DNA of 64,000 nt from Nitrospirota bacterium. Lineage in GTDB: Bacteria; Nitrospirota; Thermodesulfovibrionia; Thermodesulfovibrionales; Magnetobacteriaceae. Numbering within the stretch: position 1 is the stretch's first letter; each line of letters begins with the position of its first letter. The stretch covers positions 27,175 through 91,174 of the forward strand of contig JADFYO010000008.1 of the NCBI GenBank assembly GCA_015233015.1, in the 5' to 3' direction. Position numbers and translations under genes: made by a program. Positions 1 through 9,865 of the stretch are shown here, piece by piece. Below the pieces are notes generated by a model. It was not told the DNA's origin and ran no database searches. It saw only the letters and a program-made list of their open reading frames with translations.

Positions 1-265
1 CTTCTGTGCCGCAGATATCCGACTAAAGATAACACGACGGACAATATATTGTCAAATGCAGGACGTTTTTTGTCTTACCAAAGTAGAAATGTCCTTTGGA
101 TTAACACCTAAAGAAAAAAAAGTTGACGCCGTTAAGCGATTTTTACTACACTTATAACTACCAAGCGGCAATGTCTTAAAGAGCGGGAACGTGAAGGACT
201 ACCGGTTGTTTTATCCCGATAAGATTTCACAGCCGAAAGCCGCATCTAAAAAGGAGATGGACGCG

Positions 266-763
266 ATGACAGAACAACACGCAGTTATAGAGACGGGCTT
301 TGGCAGGATTAATCTGAAATTCTATCCTGATACTGCACCACTCCATGTGAATAATTTTATAGAGCTTGCAAAAAAAGGGTATTATAATGGCACTACATTC
401 CACAGGGTGATCCCGGGATTTATGATTCAGGGCGGCGACCCCAACACAAAAGACCACGACAAATCAAACCACGGCACGGGAGGTCCGGGCTACACTGTGA
501 AGGCGGAGTTCAACGATAAGCCGCACAAGCGCGGAATTCTCTCGATGGCAAGGGCGCAGCACCCTGATTCGGCCGGCTCACAGTTTTTTATCTGCGTCTC
601 AGACTCTCCATTTCTCGACGGACAATACACAGTATTTGGAGAAGTCATCGAAGGCATGGATGTCGTCGATAAAATCGTCTCTGTGCCCAGGGATGTGCGC
701 GACAACCCTAAGGAAAGGATTGAAATGACTGTCGGAATAGTTGAAGTGGAACATGATGTATGA
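266..763 (+). CDS. Peptidyl-prolyl cis-trans isomerase, cyclophilin type
   Basis: Cyclophilin motifs FHRVIPGFMIQGGDP, GSQFFI and YTVFGEVIEGMDVVD. ATG at 266 has AAGGAG about 9 nt upstream; the ORF track opens at 191. Confidence 0.93.
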   Translation: MTEQHAVIETGFGRINLKFYPDTAPLHVNNFIELAKKGYYNGTTFHRVIPGFMIQGGDPNTKDHDKSNHGTGGPGYTVKAEFNDKPHKRGILSMARAQHPDSAGSQFFICVSDSPFLDGQYTVFGEVIEGMDVVDKIVSVPRDVRDNPKERIEMTVGIVEVEHDV

Positions 764-775
764 TAGGATAATGGC

Positions 776-1147
776 TTGAAAAATAAAAAAGATGATAGGA
801 TAATTTGTGCGGCGGAGACTACCATACCGCTTCCGCCTATGGATATTTATGAAACCTCCGATATGCTGGTCTTCGACATTGACCTGCCCGGAGTGGCAAT
901 TCAGGATATGTCGCTGACAGTATATGACGACATAGTCGTAATCGAGGGTATCAGAAGCAAATTATCTATAGATAACTGCCGTTTTCTTTGCATGGAAAGG
1001 ACTCACGAGACCTTCAGGCGGATGATAAAACTGCCTGTAAAGGTCAATACTGCGTCTGCATCGGCTGTTTATAAGGACGGCGTTATCACGCTGAGTTTCC
1101 CAAAGATAAAGGACAGAGTATTCCAAATCAGAATTGAAAAGGAGTGA
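776..1147 (+). CDS. Hsp20/alpha-crystallin family small heat shock protein
   Basis: [18 protein letters not shown]...[17 protein letters not shown]...[12 protein letters not shown], typical of the alpha-crystallin domain. Confidence 0.88.
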   Translation: MKNKKDDRIICAAETTIPLPPMDIYETSDMLVFDIDLPGVAIQDMSLTVYDDIVVIEGIRSKLSIDNCRFLCMERTHETFRRMIKLPVKVNTASASAVYKDGVITLSFPKIKDRVFQIRIEKE

Positions 1148-3555
1148 GCATGGGTGAAGCCGATAAAAAAGACGAAAAAGAAATAGAGATACCAGACACA
1201 CTGCCGATACTGCCAGTTCGTGACATTGTGGTGTTTCCATATATGATACTCCCGCTGTTTGTGGGCAGGGAGAAATCCATAAGTGCCATAGATTATTCTT
1301 TAAATACGAACAGGATGATAATGCTGCTGACTCAGAAGGATTTAAACGTAGAAAATCCAGATTCAGACGACCTCTTCAGCGTAGGCACGGTTGGGCTGAT
1401 TATGAGAATGCTCAAACTGCCGGACGGCAGGGTGAAAATCCTCGTTCAGGGGCTTGCCAAGGCCAGAGCTCTCAACATAGTGGAAAAGGATGGTATCTAT
1501 GTGGCCTCTATCGAAAAAATCGAAGAGCGCAAGCCCGAGGTTATCACCCTTGAAATAGAGGCCCTGATACGAAACGTCAAAGAGCAAATCGACAAGACGC
1601 TCTCTCTGGGAAAGACCATCCTTCCGGATATTATGATAGTTATAGAAAACCTCGACGACCCGGGGCGCCTTGGCGACCTTGTCGCCTCTAACATAGGGCT
1701 TAAGACCGACCAGGCCCAGCGCATTCTGGAAATTGACGACCCCGTGGAGAGGCTCAGGAAGGTCAGCGAGATACTTAACCGCGAAATAGAGCTGCTTATT
1801 GTGCAGCAGAAGATTCAGACCGAGGCCAGAGGGGAAATCGACAAGACACAGCGCGAGTATTTCCTCAGAGAGCAGCTCAAGGCGATACAAAAAGAACTCG
1901 GCGATATAGACGAAAAGATGGAGGAAATCAGGGAATTCAGGAAGAAAATCGTAGAAGCCAAGATGCCTGAGAAGGTATTAGCAGAGGCCGAGAAGCAGCT
2001 TAAACGGCTTGAAAAGATGCACCCCGACAGTGCCGAGGCCGCTACCGTGCGCACATATCTGGATTGGCTCGTTGAGCTGCCATGGTCAAAGGCAACAAAG
2101 GATAACTTAAATATAAAGGTTGCAAAGAAGGTACTCAACGAGGACCACTACGACCTTGAAAAAATAAAAGAGAGGATATTGGAGTACCTGAGCGTAAGAA
2201 AATTAAATCCTAAGATGAAAGGCCCTATACTGTGTTTTATCGGCCCGCCGGGCGTAGGAAAGACGTCTTTGGGGAAGTCCATAGCCCGCTCGCTAGGGCG
2301 TGAGTTCGTGCGAATCTCCCTTGGAGGAGTAAGAGACGAGGCTGAGATAAGGGGACACAGGCGGACATACGTCGGGGCGCTTCCAGGCCGTATAATCCAG
2401 GGCATTAAGCAGGCCGGCATGAATAACCCTGTGTTTATGCTCGATGAAGTGGATAAAATCGGTACGGATTTCAGGGGCGACCCCTCCTCGGCACTCCTCG
2501 AGGTGCTGGACCCTGAACAAAATAACTCATTCGTTGACCACTACCTGGGGGTCCCGTTTGACCTTACCCATGTCATGTTCATAACGACCGGCAATATTAC
2601 CGACACAATACCAAGTCCTCTGCGAGACAGAATGGAGCTGATACACCTTTCCGGTTACACGTCAGAGGAAAAGGTTGGCATAGCGGGAAACTATCTCATA
2701 CCCAAGCAGTTCGGCGAGCACGGTATCGGAAAACACATAATGAAAATCTCCGGCCCTGCCCTTCTTATGTTGATTGCCCAATACACAAGAGAGGCGGGGG
2801 TAAGGAATCTTGAGCGCTCCATTGCGACATTGTGCAGGAAGGTAGCAAAACAGATAGCCGAGGGGAAGAAAAAGAAGTTTGTCATATCGAATAAGAATCT
2901 GCATAAGTTCATGGGCCCGCCGCGTTTTCTGCCTGAAGAGGAGATGAAAAAAGACGAGGTAGGCGTAGCCACTGGGCTGGCGTGGACTGAGGCCGGTGGC
3001 GATATAATATATGTCGAAGCTATAACGATGAAAGGAAAGGGAGGTTTGACCATTACCGGGCAACTTGGCGACATTATGAAGGAATCGGCTCAGGCAGCCA
3101 TGTCTTACGTACGCTCGAGGGCAAAAGAGCTTGACATCAGCGACGACTTATTCTCCAAAAAGGATGTTCACATACATGTTCCCGCCGGGGCCATCCCCAA
3201 GGACGGCCCATCTGCCGGTATAACGCTTACTACAGCCATAGCCTCTGCCCTGACCGGAAAGCCTATCCACAAGAACATTGCCATGACAGGAGAGGTTACC
3301 CTGCGCGGCACCGTGCTTCCCATCGGCGGCCTGAAGGAAAAATCCCTCGCCGCTAAGCGCATGGGGATAAAGAAGATAATTGTCCCTAAGCGAAACGAAA
3401 AAGACCTCGAGGATATCCCTAAATATATCAAAAAAGACATGGAGTTCATTTTCGTAGAAACCATGGATCAGGTGCTGGCCATTGCGCTGATAAACGACAA
3501 CGCCAAAGGAACAAAGGTTAAAGCAGAGAAAGACAAATCCTCAAATGGCGCGTAA
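1144..3555 (+). CDS. lon: ATP-dependent protease Lon
   Basis: LON N-domain [23 protein letters not shown]; Walker [16 protein letters not shown]; catalytic [11 protein letters not shown]. Confidence 0.97.
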   Translation: MSMGEADKKDEKEIEIPDTLPILPVRDIVVFPYMILPLFVGREKSISAIDYSLNTNRMIMLLTQKDLNVENPDSDDLFSVGTVGLIMRMLKLPDGRVKILVQGLAKARALNIVEKDGIYVASIEKIEERKPEVITLEIEALIRNVKEQIDKTLSLGKTILPDIMIVIENLDDPGRLGDLVASNIGLKTDQAQRILEIDDPVERLRKVSEILNREIELLIVQQKIQTEARGEIDKTQREYFLREQLKAIQKELGDIDEKMEEIREFRKKIVEAKMPEKVLAEAEKQLKRLEKMHPDSAEAATVRTYLDWLVELPWSKATKDNLNIKVAKKVLNEDHYDLEKIKERILEYLSVRKLNPKMKGPILCFIGPPGVGKTSLGKSIARSLGREFVRISLGGVRDEAEIRGHRRTYVGALPGRIIQGIKQAGMNNPVFMLDEVDKIGTDFRGDPSSALLEVLDPEQNNSFVDHYLGVPFDLTHVMFITTGNITDTIPSPLRDRMELIHLSGYTSEEKVGIAGNYLIPKQFGEHGIGKHIMKISGPALLMLIAQYTREAGVRNLERSIATLCRKVAKQIAEGKKKKFVISNKNLHKFMGPPRFLPEEEMKKDEVGVATGLAWTEAGGDIIYVEAITMKGKGGLTITGQLGDIMKESAQAAMSYVRSRAKELDISDDLFSKKDVHIHVPAGAIPKDGPSAGITLTTAIASALTGKPIHKNIAMTGEVTLRGTVLPIGGLKEKSLAAKRMGIKKIIVPKRNEKDLEDIPKYIKKDMEFIFVETMDQVLAIALINDNAKGTKVKAEKDKSSNGA

Positions 3556-3558
3556 GGC

Positions 3559-4560
3559 ATGATACTCTCAGGAAGCGCCGGGCATGTCGGAGAACTCGCG
3601 CTTGTCAGGTACATACGGGATGAGTTCTCTAAGGGTTTATTAAGAAATAACCTTTCGATAGGCATAGGGGATGATGCGGCCGTAGTGAGGGTTGGCGGCA
3701 GGAACCTGCTTATCAGTGCCGATACGATGTGCGAAGGGGTTCACTTCGACATGTCCTTTATAACGGCATATCAGGTAGGTTACAAGCTGGTATCTGTTAA
3801 CGTAAGCGATATATACGCGATGGGTGGAACGCCGGAATGGTTCTTACTGACCACATCGTTTCCCGCCGGCACTTCAGAAACATTTGCACAAGAGTTTTTA
3901 TCCGGCATTAATGACGCGCTAAACCACTATGGCGCAGCTCTTATCGGAGGCGACGTTACGTCCTCAAATTCAGGGATTGTGGTGACTGGCATAGTTCTCG
4001 GTTTTGCCGATACACCCATATCGAGAAAGGGTGCGCGCCCCGGTGATAAGATATATGTTACTGGGGCGCTGGGGGACTCTGCCTGCGGCCTTGAGCTGCT
4101 TAAAAAAATCATGGCCCCCGTTGCAGTTGAAAAGGACGATGGGCCAAATATGCCCCTGCCGTGGGAGATAATGAGGCCGCTCCTTCAGAGACACCTTATG
4201 CCCAAGGTTATCAGGCCGGTCTTCGGAGGTTGTGCTGTCAGCTCTATGATGGACATAAGCGACGGCCTTGCGCTCGATCTCAGGCGGCTTTGTGAGGAGA
4301 GCGGCGTCGGCGCTATGATTTATGAAAATAAGATCCCTATGTCTGGTCAAATGCTCCTCTCGGCGAAATTCTTAAACAAGGACCCGCTCAGGTTCAGTCT
4401 TTGCGGCGGTGAGGACTATGAGTACCTGTTTACCTCTTCAGCAGATATAGATACGGCGCACTATATCGGAGATGTAACAGACAGGGGGCTTTTCTTAATC
4501 GGCAAAGACGGCAAATCAATAGAGTTGATGGACTGCGGCTATGAGCATTTCAAAACTTAA
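3559..4560 (+). CDS. thiL: Thiamine-monophosphate kinase
   Basis: GIGDDAAVV, SVNVSDIYAMGGTPEWFL, GGDVTSS, MDISDGLALDL, CGGEDYEYLFT motifs. Confidence 0.93.
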   Translation: MILSGSAGHVGELALVRYIRDEFSKGLLRNNLSIGIGDDAAVVRVGGRNLLISADTMCEGVHFDMSFITAYQVGYKLVSVNVSDIYAMGGTPEWFLLTTSFPAGTSETFAQEFLSGINDALNHYGAALIGGDVTSSNSGIVVTGIVLGFADTPISRKGARPGDKIYVTGALGDSACGLELLKKIMAPVAVEKDDGPNMPLPWEIMRPLLQRHLMPKVIRPVFGGCAVSSMMDISDGLALDLRRLCEESGVGAMIYENKIPMSGQMLLSAKFLNKDPLRFSLCGGEDYEYLFTSSADIDTAHYIGDVTDRGLFLIGKDGKSIELMDCGYEHFKT

Positions 4561-5002
4561 GGAGATGTTTAAATCCCTGATGGGCAGCAACGCCTCGCCA
4601 AAGAATATGGCTGCGTCTTTTGGCGTTGGGACATTAATAGGTATGTCGCCATTATTTGGGATTCACACATTTCTGGGTTTGTTCGCGGCCTTAGTGTTTA
4701 AACTCAACAAGCCTGCCACGATTACGGGCGTTTATGTTACCAATCCGTTTACCATTGTACCAATTTATACGTTTAGTACATGGGTTGGGATAAAGCTCAT
4801 GAGGATGGATTTGGGTATATTGAAACTTGATTTTAAGCATATTACGTTTTCAAATGTGATACACGAATTAGGCGCTTTCCTTCTGCCATTTTTCGTAGGT
4901 TCGACGGTTTGTGCAATAATCGGCGGTCTTTTGAGTTATTATATAATGCTCCAGGTCTTCCTGTACAGAGATAAAAAGAGACCCCGCGAAACCACGGTAT
5001 GA
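4541..5002 (+). CDS. DUF2062 domain membrane protein
   Basis: ASFGVGTLIGMSPLFGIHTFLGLFAALVFKLNKPATITGVYVTNPFT, characteristic of DUF2062; overlaps the thiL end. Confidence 0.82.
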   Translation: MSISKLKEMFKSLMGSNASPKNMAASFGVGTLIGMSPLFGIHTFLGLFAALVFKLNKPATITGVYVTNPFTIVPIYTFSTWVGIKLMRMDLGILKLDFKHITFSNVIHELGAFLLPFFVGSTVCAIIGGLLSYYIMLQVFLYRDKKRPRETTV

Positions 5003-6339
5003 GGCCATCCTTATCACCAACATTGTCAATAATTACGCTTGGCTGTCCAAAGAACCAGGCCGACTCGCAACGCCTCGAGCGGCTCTTTGCCTCAGAGGGG
5101 TTTTCATGTACTGAGGCGCCGGAAGACGCCGGAATTATACTCATAAACACATGCGGATTTATCGAAGCAGCCAGAGCCGAGTCGATAAACGAAATCCTTG
5201 AACTTGCGGCTTGTAAGACCAGCGGGAAAACGCTTCTCGTCTTTGGATGTCTGGCAGAGAGATATAAGGAAGAGCTGGTAAAAGAAATACCGGAGATCGA
5301 TGCCATCTTCGGCGTGGGACAAGAGCCGGCCATAGTTGAGTATTGCAGAAAAAACGCGAAGGCTGTCAGGACACCTAAGAGTGTCTGGACACCTAAGAGT
5401 GTCTGGACACCTGCAGCGCATACAGAGATACTCAGTCCGCGGCCTCTTCCCTACGCCTATCTGAAGATAGCCGATGGCTGCAACCGTGGCTGCCGCTTTT
5501 GCGCTATACCGTTAATCCGCGGGCGTTTTAAGAGCGCTGCCATTACCGGCATACTGGAAGAGGCCGTAATGCACCTTCAGGAAGGCAAGCGGGAGCTGAT
5601 ACTTGTTGCCCAGGACCTGGCATCTTTTGGCGTGGACACAGGGGAGAGCCTCGTTACGCTTCTTGACGCCCTCGCCTCTTTAGATGGGGATTTCTGGATA
5701 CGCCTTATGTACTTATATCCCACCGCGGTCAGCGACGCACTTATTGATTGTATTAAGAGGCACGATAAGGTAATTTTAAGATATCTCGATATTCCCATTC
5801 AGCACTCCGAGGACGGCATCCTAAGGGCGATGGGGCGGGCGGGGTCTCGCGGCGGTTATATCGACTTATTTGAAAGGATAAGGTCTCAACTGCCCGATGT
5901 GTGTCTCAGGACTACGCTGATGGCGGGATTCCCCGGTGAGAGCGCCAGGGATTTCAAGGCACTCCTGTCATTTGTCGAAGAGGTGAAATTTGACAGGTTG
6001 GGCGTCTTTGCCTATTCGGACGAACCTGGCACTGCTGCCTTTGGGATGACTAAGAAGGTCACTAAAAAGACCACGTTAAGGCGGGTAGAAGAGATAATGT
6101 TGCTGCAAGCGGAAATATCATACGAAAAAAACCGCGCGTTAGTCGGAAGACAATTCAGAGGTTTAATTGACGAGGTACAAGACGGCACTGCCCTTGCCAG
6201 ATTATACTGCCATGCCCCCGAAATTGACGGCTGTGTCGTTATCGAAAATATCCGAGGCGATTTTACCACGAATGATTTTATCGATATTCGGATAACAGAC
6301 GCAGAGGAGTATGACCTCAGAGGGGATATAATTTATTGA
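4999..6339 (+). CDS. rimO: Ribosomal protein S12 methylthiotransferase RimO
   Basis: LGCPKNQADSQ, radical SAM ADGCNRGCRFCAIPLIRG, LRTTLMAGFPGE, TRAM-like C-terminus. Confidence 0.94.
   Translation: MRPSLSPTLSIITLGCPKNQADSQRLERLFASEGFSCTEAPEDAGIILINTCGFIEAARAESINEILELAACKTSGKTLLVFGCLAERYKEELVKEIPEIDAIFGVGQEPAIVEYCRKNAKAVRTPKSVWTPKSVWTPAAHTEILSPRPLPYAYLKIADGCNRGCRFCAIPLIRGRFKSAAITGILEEAVMHLQEGKRELILVAQDLASFGVDTGESLVTLLDALASLDGDFWIRLMYLYPTAVSDALIDCIKRHDKVILRYLDIPIQHSEDGILRAMGRAGSRGGYIDLFERIRSQLPDVCLRTTLMAGFPGESARDFKALLSFVEEVKFDRLGVFAYSDEPGTAAFGMTKKVTKKTTLRRVEEIMLLQAEISYEKNRALVGRQFRGLIDEVQDGTALARLYCHAPEIDGCVVIENIRGDFTTNDFIDIRITDAEEYDLRGDIIY
5365..5412 (+). repeat. 18-bp tandem repeat inside rimO (about 2.7 copies of GTCWGGACACCTAAGAGT)
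   Basis: gtcaggacacctaagagt / gtctggacacctaagagt / gtctggacacct; encodes VRTPKS-VWTPKS-VWTP. Confidence 0.95.
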
Positions 6340-6376
6340 AACACTGCCGCACAATTAATGTTAAAATTACGTAGTT

Positions 6377-7270
6377 ATGGCAGACGAGACCGATGTTATA
6401 TATCACCGCCAGGAACCACGTGAAGCGCCCTTAAAGGGGCTGACGCGCCTTCATGTAATCTTATTTGTTGCGACTTTCTTTACCACGCTGCTTGCCGGGA
6501 TGTTACAAAAGGGCATCAATCCCGTAGACGAGCCGTGGAGGTTTTACGAGGGGCTGCCATTTGCGCTGACGCTGCTTACGATTTTACTTACACATGAGTT
6601 AGGGCATTATTATTGGTCAATAAGACATCACACTGCGGCCACGCTGCCATATTTTATACCTGCCCCCTTGTCGCCAATCGGCACGTTTGGGGCGTTTATC
6701 AAGATGAAATCCCCGATAACCACTCGTACCGCCCTTATAGACATAGGGGCTTCGGGGCCGATTGCCGGTTTTATAGTTTCGTTTATAGCTGCCGCAGGGG
6801 GGCTGTTTTATTCTGAGATTGGCTTAGTAAATAGTAAGGCGGGGGGGATGGTCTTAGGGGATTCGCTGTTGTTTTCATTACTTACGAGGCTCATAGTTGG
6901 TACGCCGCCCGTAGGACAGGACGTGATATTAAATCCGGTTGCCTTTGCCGGCTGGCTGGGTTTTTTTGTCACATCGATGAATCTTTTACCGATAGGGCAG
7001 CTTGACGGCGGGCATATAATGTTCTCGGTCATAGGGAGGAAGCACTTGTGGGTTTCCGGCGTACTGGTAGTGTGTCTGATTATAATGGGTGAAGTGTTCT
7101 GGAATGGATGGTGGTTTTGGGCATTATTGATGAGTGTGCTGGGCTTAAGACACCCTCCGGTCATTTTCGATGAGATCCCATTAGAGCCGTCAAGAAAAAA
7201 GGTGGCGTTAATCTCGCTTGCCATATTTATAGTAACATTTGTACCTGCGCCATTTACGGTTATGGAATGA
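6377..7270 (+). CDS. Site-2 protease (M50) family membrane metalloprotease
   Basis: HELGHYYWSIRHH zinc motif; NLLPIGQLDGGH; multiple TM segments. Confidence 0.88.
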   Translation: MADETDVIYHRQEPREAPLKGLTRLHVILFVATFFTTLLAGMLQKGINPVDEPWRFYEGLPFALTLLTILLTHELGHYYWSIRHHTAATLPYFIPAPLSPIGTFGAFIKMKSPITTRTALIDIGASGPIAGFIVSFIAAAGGLFYSEIGLVNSKAGGMVLGDSLLFSLLTRLIVGTPPVGQDVILNPVAFAGWLGFFVTSMNLLPIGQLDGGHIMFSVIGRKHLWVSGVLVVCLIIMGEVFWNGWWFWALLMSVLGLRHPPVIFDEIPLEPSRKKVALISLAIFIVTFVPAPFTVME

Positions 7271-7325
7271 ATCGATGATAGCGAACATGGCAAAAGCAGA
7301 GGAAACTACAGCCGGACGGGGGAAA

Positions 7326-7401
7326 TGGTAGGCGGAACAGGGCTCGAACCTGTGACCCCAGCCTTGTAAGGGCTGTGCTCTCCCAACTGAGCTACCCGCC
7401 C
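7326..7401 (-). tRNA. tRNA-Val (anticodon UAC)
   Basis: Minus strand GGGCGGGTAGCTCAGTTGGGAGAGCACAGCCCTTACAAGGCTGGGGTCACAGGTTCGAGCCCTGTTCCGCCTACCA; cloverleaf, loop CTTACAA, encoded CCA. Confidence 0.95.
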
Positions 7402-7455
7402 ACGTCAAGTTTGTAATTATCCCATAGTCTGATGGCGTTTGTCAAGCGGCAAAAT

Positions 7456-7500
7456 TGCCCTTTTTAAGTCAATGGCAAGCCAAAGCAGAAATATCCTAAA
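7456..7500. repeat. Left copy of imperfect direct repeat flanking MntA/HepT
   Basis: tgccctttttaagtcaatggcaagccaaagcagaaatatcctaaa; matches 8280-8324 at about 35/45 positions by eye. Confidence 0.75.
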
Positions 7501-7548
7501 TGACTTAACAATTCATTTATGTTAAAATATCATGAATTCTGATATGAG

Positions 7549-7848
7549 GTGAAGAGTGTGACAAAGGAAATTGTGATTCAGGTGTTGAGAGCAGTAACGG
7601 AAGAATCCTTTATTAAATATAATGCACATATACGGGGTATTTTCGGCTCAATTGCAAGGGGCGATGCGCGTGAAAACAGCGATGTTGACGTTCTTGTTGA
7701 CTTTACGGAAAATGCAGATCTATTCGATTATGTAGGACTTGAACTGTTTCTTGAAGAAAAACTCAACAGGCGCGTAGATGTTGTGCCAAGGGATACTATC
7801 AGGAGTGAAATCAGAAATGCCGTCATCAAGGAAGCTATTTACATATGA
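7549..7848 (+). CDS. mntA: MntA-like minimal nucleotidyltransferase (antitoxin)
   Basis: GIFGSIARGDARENSDVDVLVDF, the NTase GS(x)nDxD motif; followed by HepT with ATGA overlap. Confidence 0.9.
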   Translation: MKSVTKEIVIQVLRAVTEESFIKYNAHIRGIFGSIARGDARENSDVDVLVDFTENADLFDYVGLELFLEEKLNRRVDVVPRDTIRSEIRNAVIKEAIYI

Positions 7849-8192
7849 GGAATATTGTCCTTTATGTGACAGACATTTTTGAGTCAATAGAGTTTATTGA
7901 GCAGTTCATACTCGGAATGGGGCTTGAGGACTTCAAGAAAGACGTCAAGACCTCAGATGCTGTGATAAAAAGGTTTGAAAATATTGGCGAGGCGGCAAAA
8001 AATATTCCTGAAGAGATAAAATCCCTCTATCCTGAAATACCATGGAAGGAGATGATAAGAATGCGGGATAAGTTGGTACATTTCTATTTTGGGGTAAAGC
8101 ATGAACTGGTGTGGGCTGCGATAAAGAACAGGCTGCCTTCGATTAAGCCGTTACTCAATAAAATGCTTGACGAATTGACCAACGACCACTGA
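7845..8192 (+). CDS. hepT: HepT-like RNase toxin (DUF86)
   Basis: RFENIGEAAKNIPEEIKSLYPEIPWKEMIRMRDKLVHFYFGV, including the Rx4-6H-type RMRDKLVHFYF motif. Confidence 0.92.
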   Translation: MRNIVLYVTDIFESIEFIEQFILGMGLEDFKKDVKTSDAVIKRFENIGEAAKNIPEEIKSLYPEIPWKEMIRMRDKLVHFYFGVKHELVWAAIKNRLPSIKPLLNKMLDELTNDH

Positions 8193-8279
8193 AATATATC
8201 CTTAAAACCGGATGAGGGCTATGGTTATTAACTGATCAGGACATTTCTATCGAAGGCGGATAAAGGGCGGAGGTATAAC

Positions 8280-8324
8280 TGCCCCTTTTCAGCCAACATC
8301 AAGCCAAAACAGAAAAATGCTGAA
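8280..8324. repeat. Right copy of imperfect direct repeat flanking MntA/HepT
   Basis: tgccccttttcagccaacatcaagccaaaacagaaaaatgctgaa. Confidence 0.75.
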
Positions 8325-8331
8325 GGGATAC

Positions 8332-8982
8332 TTATTTTACCTTAGCTCTTATTATCGTATAAATACCTCCAAGCCCCGCTAAAAGCGCAAATATGATCGA
8401 TCCTACATCTGTCATGAGCGGCGCGTTTGTGGTGGGGGCAGCTGTGGTGGTTGTTGTGGCTGTTATGATTGCTGTGAAATAAGCATCGCAGCATGCACCA
8501 ACAACAAAGCCAGGACCAGCAACTTGATCATATAATTGACCTCCGGCATAAACTGAACCATCCGAATACCAAATCTTAGAACCGGTCAAAGTAAAGGTAT
8601 ATTGTTGCCCACTTGTAAGACTAACAGGAGTAGATAATGTGAGTGTGTTGTCCTGATTTGCTGTCAAATTCACAGCTTGTGTATATAATTGATCGCCTCC
8701 GGCAACGCTTTGGCCGGAATATATCGTTAAGGTACTGGCACCTGTAGTTTGAGGATAAATGAGGATAGAAGTTAAATTACCCGTACATGTTGCTGTAAAC
8801 GATTGTCCGTCCTTTGTACCATTACTCGTCCATGCAGTATGAGCTGTCTGAGAAATTGTGCAATCTCCGAAGGCGCTGTCTGCTGGATATATATTGCATA
8901 TGACTGCTAAGAAAATGATTGTTGTGACAAATAACATCCTTTTTCCATTTTCCATATGAATTGATTTTGTTAATACTCGCAT
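8332..8982 (-). CDS. Secreted protein with signal peptide and C-terminal TM anchor, unknown function
   Basis: N-terminal hydrophobic segment MLFVTTIIFLAVICNIYPADSA; C-terminal SIIFALLAGLGGIYTIIRAKVK; no family recognised. Confidence 0.65.
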   Translation of the reverse strand: MRVLTKSIHMENGKRMLFVTTIIFLAVICNIYPADSAFGDCTISQTAHTAWTSNGTKDGQSFTATCTGNLTSILIYPQTTGASTLTIYSGQSVAGGDQLYTQAVNLTANQDNTLTLSTPVSLTSGQQYTFTLTGSKIWYSDGSVYAGGQLYDQVAGPGFVVGACCDAYFTAIITATTTTTAAPTTNAPLMTDVGSIIFALLAGLGGIYTIIRAKVK

Positions 8983-9506
8983 TTTTACGTCTTAAATTTC
9001 TCATAAAAAACTCCCTGGTTCAGCGTGATTCGGACAAGTCCGCTTCACATTTTAAAGTTATTCAGAAGCCCCGTACTCCGAAACAGAACAAAGAACCCCC
9101 TAAATACAAAAGACAAAATAACATGACGTGGTTCATAACGAGATTCACATAGATACAATGCGGCTGTGGCAGAGATTGTGAGGTTATTAAAGAGGGCGCT
9201 ACTCCCGCACGCGATAGAAAATAGATAAATGCTCTCGTCAATGATTGACCCTATAACAAAGATATACGTTTGACATTCTCACGTTCCAACAGCTCATTCC
9301 TTGACAACGAAAACCTTCAGTGCGTTCATACTTAAAAGACAACTAAACTAAAACCCTGCACGGTAGTCTTACAGATTATAGAGGAGTTTGTCAATATGTA
9401 TAAAAACCTTACATGCATCTTGATTAACCATACGTTTTTTAAATCGAAGCCGGGTCACCGGCTATGAAGAATACCGGCAAATAGTAAAATAGCGAACCGT
9501 GGAAAA

Positions 9507-9527
9507 GGGCTGCTTTTGCAGCAGCCC
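9507..9527 (-). terminator. Stem-loop terminator downstream of ferredoxin
   Basis: gggctgcttttgcagcagccc: 7-bp perfect stem, followed on the minus strand by CTTTTCC. Confidence 0.7.
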
Positions 9528-9543
9528 CGGTCGTTGTCTTATC

Positions 9544-9729
9544 TTAGTCTGCCCACTTGATGGCTTCAACGGGACATGTGTCCATCGCTTCCTGAACGTC
9601 GCAAGTGCCGCACTTATCCGGTGAACTAACAAAGGCATGGTCTCCCTGCATCGTAAATACTTCGGGACAAAGTGACACGCATGTCTCACAGCCCGTACAG
9701 AGGTCTGGATCTACATATGGAACCTTCAT
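9544..9729 (-). CDS. Single-cluster 4Fe-4S ferredoxin
   Basis: DPDLCTGCETCVSLCPEVF...CDVQEAMDTCPVEAI. Confidence 0.92.
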   Translation of the reverse strand: MKVPYVDPDLCTGCETCVSLCPEVFTMQGDHAFVSSPDKCGTCDVQEAMDTCPVEAIKWAD

Positions 9730-9865
9730 CTTAAAATCCTCCTGCTACAGTTTGATCGGGCGCTCAATGCACCCTATGTTATTATTAATTAATTTGACGT
9801 CTGCATCTTTACAGCAATTTATGATAAACTAATATTTCTAAATTTGCAAGTAAAATATTTAAGCT

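Noticed and set aside
7208-7408. 66-aa minus ORF
   Set aside because: Overlaps tRNA-Val and reads through it (GSSVGRAQ signature typical of tRNA-derived spurious ORFs).
9180-9440. Possible ncRNA in the non-coding stretch near the ferredoxin gene
   Set aside because: No structure or motif strong enough to support a call by eye; would need covariance-model search.
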